This document shows, one piece after another, positions 9,014-17,313 of a DNA stretch of 64,000 bases. The notes beneath the pieces were generated by a model. The model worked only from the letters and a program-made list of their open reading frames with translations. It ran no database searches and was not told where the DNA came from. Origin of the DNA: Gordonia alkaliphila (GTDB taxonomy: Bacteria; Actinomycetota; Actinomycetes; Mycobacteriales; Mycobacteriaceae). The translations under genes were made by a program, and so were the position numbers. The DNA lies in contig NZ_JALKBW010000002.1 of assembly GCF_023017165.1 (NCBI RefSeq), forward strand, positions 149,429 to 213,428. The letters are read 5' to 3'. The number at the start of each line of letters is the position of its first letter. Within the stretch, counting starts at the first letter, position 1.

Positions 9014-9379
9014 ATGAAAAGCACAGGAGAAAACGAGATGAAGGAACAGTCGGAACCGTGGAGCACGGTGTCATTCGCCGGGCATGTTGCCCACTTCTAC
9101 GTGAAGGCGAACAGTGTGTGGTGCTATGCCGCTCCTGTGACGAACGTAGGAACCACCGACGTCGGGGAACCGTTCGTGGGATACCTGCATTGGGAGCCGT
9201 CGACCAATCTGTCGAAACTCGGAGGACTGTCTGAACGGCATGCCGTGGCATTGCCGTACTTCGGACAGGGAGTCGGTAACGAGCTGCTGGAAATCGCCCG
9301 GCAGATCAACCCGCGAATCATCCTGTCCGATCAGGTGAAGGACGCGCTTCACGTAGCTGACGCGGCCCCGCGGCAGTAG
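9014..9379 (+). CDS. hypothetical protein
   Basis: A 121-residue protein. Two starts compete: ATG 9014, placed almost at the predicted transcription start, and ATG 9038, which has a proper ribosome site (AGGAGAAAA). The body contains WSTVSFAGHVAHFYV, VWCYAAPVTN and FVGYLHWEPS (strands), then a helix around ELLEIARQI. It is followed after 27 bases by another small gene, probably in the same transcript. Not recognised. Confidence 0.72.
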   Translation: MKSTGENEMKEQSEPWSTVSFAGHVAHFYVKANSVWCYAAPVTNVGTTDVGEPFVGYLHWEPSTNLSKLGGLSERHAVALPYFGQGVGNELLEIARQINPRIILSDQVKDALHVADAAPRQ

Positions 9380-9406
9380 CACGAATCGGAAAGGCGAGGT
9401 ACCACT

Positions 9407-9733
9407 GTGGGAGTACGAGCACAGTTCAGGGTTGAGGTCTACGACCCAGCCACTGACACAACACTATCCAAGCTGGTCGACGAGCTGAGCATGCGAGGGA
9501 ACTACACCATGGAGCTCGACGGGTTGATCCCCCTTGACGTCGGAGATCGCATGGAGCGGAGTCAAGAGGACATCGAGGAATGGATCGAGGAGAACGACGA
9601 CGCCGACGATGAGCTCCTAGAAACTGTTGCTGCGTGGCTGCGCGCAATACGTGCCCCGGAGTCCTTGAGCTGGCCCGGTGGATACACTCCTTCCGACCCG
9701 AATTCGTTCGGAGTTATCGAAGTGCGTGGCTAG
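9407..9733 (+). CDS. hypothetical acidic protein
   Basis: A 108-residue protein from GTG 9407 (GAAAGGCGAGG upstream). It is very acidic in its middle (DIEEWIEENDDADDELLE), with strands before and after. Second gene of the 9014 unit. The next gene is convergent. Not recognised. Confidence 0.7.
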   Translation: MGVRAQFRVEVYDPATDTTLSKLVDELSMRGNYTMELDGLIPLDVGDRMERSQEDIEEWIEENDDADDELLETVAAWLRAIRAPESLSWPGGYTPSDPNSFGVIEVRG

Positions 9734-9832
9734 GGTTCGTCGAAGTCGCCCGGGGTCCAGTAATGCCCGGCGTCCCGTTCTGCTGCGCGCCGATTTGGGG
9801 CAGGCGGAGCTATCCGCGAATGGGAGCGCGGT

Positions 9833-10870
9833 TTACGCAAGAGCTTCGATTTCGGTCTCGATGAAGCTGATCGCGGCCGGATCGAGCGTATACTTCGCGT
9901 ACAGCTGCTGATCTATCTGCGGGACAGAACGGGACCAGTCGATGTCTGAATCCGGCCCGAAGTCCTGCATTGGGACGTAATTCCATCTGATTGCCGAGTT
10001 GTGCTTACTGTTTGCCTTTAGGGCGCTGAGCATTGCCCGAGCGAACTTGGTCGTCACATACTTTGCGCACGCCTCGGCCTCTGCCTTGCTGTCGAATTGT
10101 CCAATAGCTAGGTATGTCTGGGTGAAGCCGGTGCCAGGCGCTGCGACTGACGGCATTCCCAGGACTCGGCCCGACTGTGCGGCTGCTCCATCGGCGCTGG
10201 CGATGATCACTTTGAACGCGTCAACGACGTCCGGCGTTTCGAGATAGTCGCGGCGTACCCACCGCGTTGCGCGTTTTCCGTTCAATCGGCCGAGGATCTG
10301 GACGTATGAGTGTCCATCATCAGGTTCGGACGCTAGGCAGACCTCTGCCATTCGTTTGAATGTATTGGTCTTGAGTCGAAGTCCGCTGGAGGCGGGAATG
10401 CGGCCTTTCAGGTCGGGGTGATCGGCGAATACCTGTGGCCTCCAGCTGCACGGGTGCTCGGTGATAGTGGTAGCCAGCGATGGAGCTGAAACGTTCGTGA
10501 CGATAAATTCCTTCAATGCGGGCGGAACGTGTGAATGATGGCCGATAGGGCCAATGGTGCGCGTGGCGTCACGATAGGTTACGACTATCCCGCCGTCGAT
10601 GTCCGTGCCGGGAAAGATGTCTGATGACTCGGGTGCAAACAGTGCCACTCGGAGATGTTCGTCGGCCAGAATCTTCTGGTTCCATGATCGGGGGGTCTGG
10701 CCGGCGTTAGAAAGGAAACGGGCCGGAGTCACCAACACCGTTTGCTTAGAAATTTCGAACGCCGCGTCCATGAAAAGGTGGTACATCGGAGGGCGCTTGG
10801 TTTCGTTATCGCCGATCAGCTCGTCCTGGTAGGGCGGATTGCCGATGACGACGTCAAACTTCTTGCTCAT
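9833..10870 (-). CDS. N6-adenine methylase catalytic/TRD subunit (NPPY half)
   Basis: A 345-residue protein. It opens directly with the adenine-methylase motif IV, VVIGNPPYQDE (residues 7-17), followed by the LVTPARFL region and a long target-recognition-like C-terminal part resembling Eco57I-type TRDs. It has no SAM-binding motif I of its own. That motif is expected in the C-terminus of the upstream 1098-residue protein, whose stop overlaps this start as ATGA. Together they would rebuild a gamma-class methylase in the usual order X-I-IV-TRD. Third gene of the operon beginning at 14800. Confidence 0.85.
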   Translation of the reverse strand: MSKKFDVVIGNPPYQDELIGDNETKRPPMYHLFMDAAFEISKQTVLVTPARFLSNAGQTPRSWNQKILADEHLRVALFAPESSDIFPGTDIDGGIVVTYRDATRTIGPIGHHSHVPPALKEFIVTNVSAPSLATTITEHPCSWRPQVFADHPDLKGRIPASSGLRLKTNTFKRMAEVCLASEPDDGHSYVQILGRLNGKRATRWVRRDYLETPDVVDAFKVIIASADGAAAQSGRVLGMPSVAAPGTGFTQTYLAIGQFDSKAEAEACAKYVTTKFARAMLSALKANSKHNSAIRWNYVPMQDFGPDSDIDWSRSVPQIDQQLYAKYTLDPAAISFIETEIEALA

Positions 10871-13800
10871 TGCGCGGTGCCTTCCGTCAGCATGCCGTCC
10901 ACTATTTCCTGGCGATCGTCCGGGTTCATAGCGGTGATGTTACCGACCTTGAAATGGCCGGAATCCCTGATCCAGGCTTTGCGTTGGGGGACGCCGCCAC
11001 TCACGGCTTCGATGGTGATGGCGTGGAGGATTCTGTCATGGCTCATTTCAAATATTTGGGTGGTGAGAATGTGGCGAAGCCTATCGTCCTGATCGGGGAT
11101 GATGGTGGCAAGGCCTGTGTTGAGGCGGCGCACGATCTCCATCAGGAATAGTCCTGCTGTAGAGAACACGTCCGCGAAGGTCTTAGTCGGATCGGAGAAG
11201 ATCCCGGGGTTCGCTGCTTCCACTTCATCGACCATCATCGTGACCACTGATTGTGGGGTGAATACGAGCGATGTTTTTTGCTGGGGAATGTAGGTGAAAA
11301 TGTTCTCGGACTGGGGTGGGCTGAAGTAGTCCGCGAGTTCCTCCTTCTTGTCCAGGAACTCCTGAATGGCCTGGTCGAATACGGCTTCGTCGAACAAGCC
11401 TGGGATGGTAGTAGAAACGGCTCCGTGTTCGTCGAAGACCTCTTGGCCGTCACGTAGGAGACGGAACTCCGCCTCGGTGATCCCGGTGATCTCCTCGAAA
11501 ACGTCATCGGGTGTGTAGTCGTCGAAGTTGGAGAGACGAATATCGCGGTCTCCGTAGGCCATCAAGAACATCGGAATAGTTCGTGCGAAGCCGCGAAGGT
11601 GAGCGCGAGCTTCCTCCATCGTCTGATTGGCCTTCTTCTGCTCCTTCTTGGTCTCTTCGCGCGTGACAATCTCGGGCACCATCGACTCCATCGTCTCCTC
11701 GACGATATCGAGAATGTCCTTCTTGAATGCCTCATCCGTTGCGGACTTCTTAGCCTCGACGGCCTGTGCCTCGGCCTCGGTTGCCGCACTGGCTAGCTCG
11801 TCGTCGAGGTGCTTGCCGGCGATCGTGCGATCGGCGTAGGCCCGCTCGACCTTCCTTCTGACGGCTTGTTCGGTGCGCTGCTCGTCACGTTTGACTTGGC
11901 CGGCTGTGAGGCCGTAGGCGTCCTTCAGCTCCTGGCGCTTCTGGCGGCCCTGTTCAATCACCGACGTCGCGATTCGCGCTGCTGCCTGTTCCGGCTTCTC
12001 CGAGAGCGCGGCCGTGATCTCCTCCTTGCTGTAGACAGGCTTGCCGAGCTCAGCGACCTTGGGGTTGATGACAGTCTCCACGTCAACCTGGACGTTGCCG
12101 TCCGGGTCGGTGACGGGGGGCGGATGGGGGATCTCGATGCTCTGCCCGGTCGTGATCTTCCCCTGCTTCGCCGTCGGGAGCTTGTCCAGGATCTTCTGGA
12201 CATGCTCGGAGTATCGGAAGATGCCGGATACGTTGGCGAACAGCAGGTTGGACAGGAACCCGCGACGCACGACCTCGCGCGCCTTGAACACCTGCGGGAA
12301 CGTGAGGACCTGGGCAGCATCGAGTTCGATCATCCGGCCTTCGGCGTCCTCCCCGAGAACCGGGAAGAAGTTCAGCAGCCGGCGGATGTTTTCCTGCCGC
12401 ACGCCTGGGTCGCCCGCAGGATTCTGGCGCAGGTTATTGGCGAACGCGTCGAAGACCGTGAGCGTACGCTCGGGTGCGAAATCGAAGATATACGCGTTCT
12501 GCTTCTGAAAGACCATGCCCGAGCGTTCGAATGTACAGGGGTTCTGTGCCCGGAACGCCGCCTGCATGTAAAGCGCAGGGGAAGAAAGGTTGGACAGCAT
12601 GATGACCGCGGTCCATTCGGGCACCGTGACACCGGTGGTCAGCTGTCCTACCGACAGGGTGATGGTCTTGCCGTTGATCGCCTCGGCCTCCGCGATGGCA
12701 GCCCTCACCTTGTCGAGGGATTTGCCTGCAGCGCCCACGTCTGTCTCGTCGCCGTTCTTACCGTCGCCGGCGGCCAGGATGATCGTGTAGTCAGCGAAGA
12801 CGGGGTGCTTCTTGAGCAGCTTCTCCAACGCCTTCGCGGAGGCGACGCGGTTGAGTAGCCAGAAGGAGTGACGAATCTCGTCACGCAACTCGGCCGTAGA
12901 AAACGGGTACTTGTCGTTGGTCGTGAGGCAGTCGAGGAACTGGGTGACCTCAGCCTCGTGCTCGAAGAACCCGCTGGTCTTGGTCGCGAAGAACTCGTTG
13001 AGATCGAAGGTGTAATCGATGTTCGCCGCGTCCTCGCCGACGGTGACCCCCTCGGCCAGGCGGTCGGTGATCATCCGCGAGATCTGGTAGGTCAGCAGAT
13101 TGAGCGTCGGTAACGCCGCGTACGGGTTCTCCTGGGTGCCGTCCGCCCATTCCTCCCGTGCCGTCTGCTCGTCCTCGTAAGTCCAGTTGAAAATCTGGTC
13201 CTGGTTGAACTTGCCCGACGCCAGAGCCTTGAACGGGGTGCCCGACAGGTGCAAGGTCCAGGTTCGATGGATCTGGTCGAACGCGACGTCGGTCTTGGTG
13301 GTATCGATGCCCTCGTGCGCCTCGTCGATGACCAGCAGATCCCAGTCAAACTGGGCGATGTGCTTGAGCTTGTCGTAGGGGCCTCCGAAGTACTGCGATC
13401 CCTTCAAATCCTGCAGCGAGAGGAACTCGACGACGCGCGGCTCCTCGCTCTGATGGTTCAGGGAGTAGACGCGCCACTGCTCACGTGACATGGGAAGCCG
13501 GTCGGCCAGCGACGGGGAATCTGAGACGAAGCGGAGCTCCGTCTGGTGGCCGATGAAGCGTTCGAAATCGTCGAACCAAGAGTTCGCGATCGCGGGACGG
13601 TTGGTGACGATCAGGACGCGTCGGACGTCCAAAGACCGCATCAAGTGGTAAGCCGTCAGCGTCTTACCGAACCGCGGCTTGGCATTCCAGAGAACCTCCT
13701 TCCGGCCGGACTCGAAGGCCCCGACGGCTTGGTCGACGGCAGCCTGTTGTTCGGGGCGCAGCAGGTAGTCGTCTTCCCTGCAGCGGCTCGGCAGCTCCGG

Positions 13801-14163
13801 AAAGTCCTGGCCCGCAAAGTCGTTGAGGTACTCCAACGACGTCTTAGGCGCCGGGGCAAAGTGGTGCCATTCGGTGCGCTTAGGCGTGATCTCACGCTCC
13901 ACTCCCTGCTGCTTGAGATACGCGTGAAAGTCCCGGTCTGTGAAGCGCCCGCCGGCTACGGAGGTAAACAGAGCCTGTCGAACCCACGCTGTCTGCTTCT
14001 TGACGGACAGTTGGGACGCCTGCTGGGAGATCCGGTCGTCTGCGCTCTCCAGCTCGGTGTACCCGATCTTCTCCCAACCGGCGTACTTGGGGATGTCCGG
14101 TGTCGTCCAGGAGTAGATCAGCGGTTTGATCTGACGGAACGTGCTGATTCTCGGACTAGACAT
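10867..14163 (-). CDS. GIY-YIG-like nuclease / SF2 helicase / methylase N-half fusion
   Basis: A 1098-residue protein. Residues about 12-60 (LIYSWTTPDIPKYAGW, EKIGYTE, RISQQ) resemble a GIY-YIG/T5orf172 nuclease. Next comes a superfamily 2 motor: Walker A KPRFGKT near 165, DEAH near 283, motif III LSGTPFKA and the VI-type region LYMQAAFRAQNP. The C-terminus has FTPQSVVTMMVDEVE (motif X-like) and a degenerate motif I (FADVFSTAGLFLMEI). This is the layout of type ISP single-chain restriction enzymes, with GIY-YIG in place of the usual Mrr-type nuclease and with motif IV moved to the next gene. It starts inside the end of the 14156 gene. It probably translocates on and cuts unmodified DNA. Confidence 0.85.
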   Translation of the reverse strand: MSSPRISTFRQIKPLIYSWTTPDIPKYAGWEKIGYTELESADDRISQQASQLSVKKQTAWVRQALFTSVAGGRFTDRDFHAYLKQQGVEREITPKRTEWHHFAPAPKTSLEYLNDFAGQDFPELPSRCREDDYLLRPEQQAAVDQAVGAFESGRKEVLWNAKPRFGKTLTAYHLMRSLDVRRVLIVTNRPAIANSWFDDFERFIGHQTELRFVSDSPSLADRLPMSREQWRVYSLNHQSEEPRVVEFLSLQDLKGSQYFGGPYDKLKHIAQFDWDLLVIDEAHEGIDTTKTDVAFDQIHRTWTLHLSGTPFKALASGKFNQDQIFNWTYEDEQTAREEWADGTQENPYAALPTLNLLTYQISRMITDRLAEGVTVGEDAANIDYTFDLNEFFATKTSGFFEHEAEVTQFLDCLTTNDKYPFSTAELRDEIRHSFWLLNRVASAKALEKLLKKHPVFADYTIILAAGDGKNGDETDVGAAGKSLDKVRAAIAEAEAINGKTITLSVGQLTTGVTVPEWTAVIMLSNLSSPALYMQAAFRAQNPCTFERSGMVFQKQNAYIFDFAPERTLTVFDAFANNLRQNPAGDPGVRQENIRRLLNFFPVLGEDAEGRMIELDAAQVLTFPQVFKAREVVRRGFLSNLLFANVSGIFRYSEHVQKILDKLPTAKQGKITTGQSIEIPHPPPVTDPDGNVQVDVETVINPKVAELGKPVYSKEEITAALSEKPEQAAARIATSVIEQGRQKRQELKDAYGLTAGQVKRDEQRTEQAVRRKVERAYADRTIAGKHLDDELASAATEAEAQAVEAKKSATDEAFKKDILDIVEETMESMVPEIVTREETKKEQKKANQTMEEARAHLRGFARTIPMFLMAYGDRDIRLSNFDDYTPDDVFEEITGITEAEFRLLRDGQEVFDEHGAVSTTIPGLFDEAVFDQAIQEFLDKKEELADYFSPPQSENIFTYIPQQKTSLVFTPQSVVTMMVDEVEAANPGIFSDPTKTFADVFSTAGLFLMEIVRRLNTGLATIIPDQDDRLRHILTTQIFEMSHDRILHAITIEAVSGGVPQRKAWIRDSGHFKVGNITAMNPDDRQEIVDGMLTEGTAQ

Positions 14164-14800
14164 CGGCCCTCATTTCCTTGTGGACCTCATCGATCCGGCA
14201 CGCCTGGTAGCTGTCGTAGGTGGTGAAGTCGATGGCGTCGCCGTGCAACGACACGAGGGTGAACGGTTCACGATGCACCAACCCGGGCGATCCGGCTACA
14301 CGGTTCCACCACGAGAACTGAATGTCCTGGCCGGTGAGGGTCTGGCCAGTGAGCATGTTGCCGCAGACGATATTCGTAGCGATGAGGAACTGCGCCGCGT
14401 GGTACAAGTCAGTGTCGGCGCCGACTGGAACTCCGTGGGACTGATGGAAGCTGAGGAACTCGGCCAGCATGACCGCCTTCGCCTCCTGGTGGTTGTCCTC
14501 AAGCAGCTCGACGCCGTAGATCGATGCGATGGCGAACAGAGACTCCTGAGACCACTTCGCGGTCGGGTACCGCTGCTCGATCGCACGGAGCTTGCGGCGC
14601 AAGATCGCCGCGAGGAAGTTGCCGTCTCCGGCGGAGGGCTCAAGGAAGGTCTTATCGACGAAGTCCGGTCCGGACTCCACCTCGTCACGGACCAAGTCGA
14701 GCATGAGGTCGACCAAATGACGCGGAGTGAAGACCTCTCCGTAGGTCCTGACTCGGTGCCGGGACTTCACCGTCTGTTCCTCGACAAGCGTCTGCGTCAC
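14156..14800 (-). CDS. truncated-type adenine methylase half (motifs X-I only)
   Basis: A 214-residue protein, GTG 14800 with GGAGG five bases upstream. It contains FTPRHLVDLMLDLV (motif X), FLEPSAGDGNFL (SAM-binding motif I), YGVELLEDN (motif II) and NIVCGNMLTGQ (motif III), but ends without any (D/N)PP(Y/F). Alone it cannot be a catalytic adenine methylase of known type. As the first gene of the operon it may bind SAM or DNA in a complex with the two downstream proteins. A frameshift is unlikely because the next gene begins within its last codons. Confidence 0.8.
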   Translation of the reverse strand: MTQTLVEEQTVKSRHRVRTYGEVFTPRHLVDLMLDLVRDEVESGPDFVDKTFLEPSAGDGNFLAAILRRKLRAIEQRYPTAKWSQESLFAIASIYGVELLEDNHQEAKAVMLAEFLSFHQSHGVPVGADTDLYHAAQFLIATNIVCGNMLTGQTLTGQDIQFSWWNRVAGSPGLVHREPFTLVSLHGDAIDFTTYDSYQACRIDEVHKEMRADV

Positions 14801-14946
14801 TTGTGCCTCCGGGGGAGCCTGTGGAGAGCAACGGAGGTCGCGGCTGAGGGCCTGCCGGCCAGCCTGTCCGGCAAGTCGGAGAACCGGTCATCTAGAGATG
14901 GCGACACATCTACTCCAATTTCTGCAAGCGGTGGTTTCGCAGCACC

Positions 14947-14968
14947 ACGCTAGTGGCCCACACCGACA
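14947..14968 (-). promoter_or_regulatory. perfect RecA-NDp (PafBC-type) promoter of the R-M operon
   Basis: Reverse strand TGTCGGTG, 8-base spacer, TAGCGT. This meets every fixed position of the published mycobacterial consensus TGTCRGTG-N8-TAnnnT. It lies 146 bases upstream of the GTG at 14800. Confidence 0.75.
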
Positions 14969-15327
14969 CTTCGCGGCCGGCAGTGGTGTGACGATTGACG
15001 GTACCGCCACCTGATGGCCGAGCGGGCGCGGACCGGCACCATCGTGAGGGGTTCTCCGGGCAACGAGCCCTGGGGGCGCGGAGCCGCGTCCAGTGTCCGG
15101 GCTCCGAGGGCCTACTTTCGGTGGGTCATCCTCGGGGGGATTGGAGCGCCTCCGTACAGCGGGGAAGCCGGGGTCCACAGGGAGCAGCGACGAACCGCCG
15201 GGCTGGCTGGGAGGGGTACGATCCGGTCGGCATCCAACGCCCGTCGAATCCGTGGCGGATTCGACGGCGCGGACCGCTTGAACTCCCTGAGTGCCTAAAA
15301 CGTTTTCTGACCATAAAGGATGGCGCC
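14969..15327. other. intergenic region with a 12-bp-stem hairpin
   Basis: This is the space between the divergent R-M operon and the small gene at 15328. I see no convincing gene on either strand. At 15241-15267 there is a perfect hairpin, CCGTCGAATCCG, loop TGG, then the exact complement. No T-run follows, so it may be an operator or attenuator for the downstream gene and not a terminator. Confidence 0.5.
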
Positions 15328-15535
15328 GTGACTGATTTTTCGGACCGACCGGATCACCCTGACTTCTGGCTCCTCAGTGAAGTCCTTCTGGATCTCGATG
15401 CGCAGTCAGATAGTGGTGCCGACCTCTCGGACATCTTCGCGCGAATGATCCCCGAAGAAGTCGCCCTCTACGCAGCTAGGCAGCGTAGCCTACGTGCTAT
15501 CCAGGCAGGAATTGCGCCGCCGAGCGCAGAAATGG
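15328..15535 (+). pseudogene. small gene cut by ISL3
   Basis: GTG 15328 (AAAGGATGG upstream) opens about 69 codons of an acidic helical protein (DFWLLSEVLLDLDAQSD, LSDIFARMIPEEVALYAARQ). The reading frame then runs into the left end of the ISL3 copy at 15536. The missing 3' part is not found on the other side of the element. Confidence 0.6.
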
Positions 15536-16987
15536 GGCTCTTCGGATCTCAGAGTGCGTTGATGCGTCCGGCGAGCTGGCCGGAGTGCAGTAGTGATCGC
15601 AAGATGTAGTGGTCGAGGTTGCGGAAGCCTTGTGCGATTCCGCGGAGGTGTTCGAGGCGTCCGTTGATGGCTTCGACGGGTCCGTTGGAGACGCCGGTGT
15701 CGAAGTAGGCGAGGATGTCGGCGCGCCTGTTCCATAGGCTTCGTCCGAGTTGAGCGAGCTCGGTCAGGCCGGCGGGTAGTCCGGTGCGGATCCGTCGCAG
15801 GATCTTGTACATGAGTTTCTTGCCCTCGCGGCGGTGTCGGTGTTCGTAGGCGGCGATGAGTTGCTGATACACCTGATGGGTGATCTCCACGGCGGCGTGT
15901 GCGTCGTGGCTGGTCAACGACTCGAACAGTCGGATCTTCTGCTTGTCGGTGAGGAGTTCGGTGCGGGTGTGCAGGATCCGGCGGATCTTGTAGAGCGGGT
16001 CGTCTTTGCGGCCGCGGTGCCCGCACACCTGCTGCTGGATCCGTTGCCGGCACTGGTCGAGTTTGCTCGCGGCCAGGTGTACGACGTGGAACGGATCCAT
16101 CACCACTCGGGCGGTGGGGAGTTCTTCGGTGGTGGCGCTCTTGTAGCCGGTGAATCCGTCCATCGCCACGACCTTGATCCGATCCCGGAACTGCTGGTCT
16201 CGCGCCTGCATCCACTGCTTGAGGACCTGTTTGGATCGTCCGCCGATCATGTCGAGCAGCCGTGCCGGGCCGGTCCCGTCGATGACCGGAGTCAGGTCGA
16301 TCAGGACCGTGACGAAACTCGGTTCCCCTTGTCCGCGAACGTGTTTCCACTTGTGCTCGTCCACGCCGAGGCAGCGGACCCCGTCGAGGTGGTCGCCGTC
16401 GTAGACCAGTGCTCGTGCGGCGTCTGTGGCGATCTGGTTGACCGTGTTCCACGAGATCGCGAGGTTCGCGGCCACGGCGGCCACGCTCATCTTGTCGACC
16501 ACGATGCGCTGCAAAATCCAGCGTTCGGTCCTGGTCGTGACCACTGCTCGCGGTCGGGCGATGTGGTCGATCCTCGCGCGGAAGACCGACCTGGAGCAGT
16601 CGCTGGTGTGGCAGACGAACCGCGGAACCGCCACGTGCAGGAGGACTGGATGGCCGGCGGCGGGCGTGTCGGTCAGGACCCGTACGACCCGATCGCGTGG
16701 TTGACCTGCCATATTGCAGTCCGGGCAGCGTCGATCGGGGTCGAGGACCTCGCAGAAAATGTGGGTCCGGTCATCGGCGCCGACGGCCGCACCGGTGATC
16801 GTCACGCCCAACTCGACGGTTCGGCAGATCGTGTCGGCAACATCGGAAGTAAGCTCAGCCATGGGTCCTGTGGTGTGCGTCGGGGTTGTTGAGGAACTTC
16901 CATGATCACACCCAGGGCCCGCCTACATCTTGTGGTCGCCCGCGCTCGTCCCGAACCTCACCTACGCACTCTTAGATCCGAAGAGCC
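15536..16987 (-). mobile_element. ISL3-family insertion sequence, copy A (1452 bp)
   Basis: Ends are inverted repeats GGCTCTTCGGATCT(C/A)AGAGTGC. It is nearly identical to copy B (24536-25988), in the opposite orientation. The 8-base flanks differ (agaaatgg and tctataac), so the original target duplication has been lost. The likely cause is recombination between copies. Confidence 0.9.
15549..16862 (-). CDS. ISL3 family transposase (copy A)
   Basis: A 437-residue ISL3 transposase: zinc ribbon CPDCN...CHTSDC, the DDE-domain segments GVDEHKWKH, DGTGPARLLDM, AMDGFTGYK, VMDPFHVVHLAA and the conserved C-terminal SNGPVEAINGRLEHLRG. It differs from copy B at only a few residues (for example VDEHKW here against ADEHKW there). 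Intact. Confidence 0.95.
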   Translation of the reverse strand: MAELTSDVADTICRTVELGVTITGAAVGADDRTHIFCEVLDPDRRCPDCNMAGQPRDRVVRVLTDTPAAGHPVLLHVAVPRFVCHTSDCSRSVFRARIDHIARPRAVVTTRTERWILQRIVVDKMSVAAVAANLAISWNTVNQIATDAARALVYDGDHLDGVRCLGVDEHKWKHVRGQGEPSFVTVLIDLTPVIDGTGPARLLDMIGGRSKQVLKQWMQARDQQFRDRIKVVAMDGFTGYKSATTEELPTARVVMDPFHVVHLAASKLDQCRQRIQQQVCGHRGRKDDPLYKIRRILHTRTELLTDKQKIRLFESLTSHDAHAAVEITHQVYQQLIAAYEHRHRREGKKLMYKILRRIRTGLPAGLTELAQLGRSLWNRRADILAYFDTGVSNGPVEAINGRLEHLRGIAQGFRNLDHYILRSLLHSGQLAGRINAL

Positions 16988-17019
16988 TCTATAACTCGAT
17001 ACGGACGAGGAGGAACACC

Positions 17020-17313
17020 ATGACGATCCATCACGAACTCCGAGACGGAGGTGCGGTGTGCGGTGATGATCTCGCACACCTGTTCGTATTCTCGCACACA
17101 GAGGGCCGAGGCCGCTGGCATGGAGAGAAGACTGGCCCAGTCCTTCACGCGGACCGCCGACCTGTCCACCACAGAAGTCGTACGGGTTCTGGCCTCATCA
17201 CCGAATCGCGCCGCCGCCCCTTCCCGCCGCGCGCCGCGCCGCCCCTTCCCCGCACCCCTTCTGTACCCACTCTCTCTGTGATGCCAGGTAATCAGGGAAT
17301 GGCGGTGTCATAG
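17020..17313 (+). CDS. doubtful small ORF running into IS30
   Basis: ATG 17020 has an excellent ribosome site (GAGGAGGAA), and TATAAC upstream could be a -10. The first 35 codons look protein-like (HHELRDGGAVCGDDLAHLFV). The rest is low-complexity and the stop lies inside the IS30 copy. Another frame from 17120 has equally plausible sequence, so an indel is possible. Probably the 5' part of a gene damaged by the ISL3 and IS30 insertions. Confidence 0.35.
   Translation: MTIHHELRDGGAVCGDDLAHLFVFSHTEGRGRWHGEKTGPVLHADRRPVHHRSRTGSGLITESRRRPFPPRAAPPLPRTPSVPTLSVMPGNQGMAVS

Noticed and set aside
11809..12858. Long + frame within the helicase gene
   Set aside because: Antisense of the 1098-residue protein. 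Repetitive Leu/Arg/Asp content.
9833..14800. DISARM- or BREX-type defence operon
   Set aside because: There is a helicase and a methylase, but no DUF1998 (drmB), no PLD nuclease, no PglZ or BrxC. The layout is ISP-like instead.
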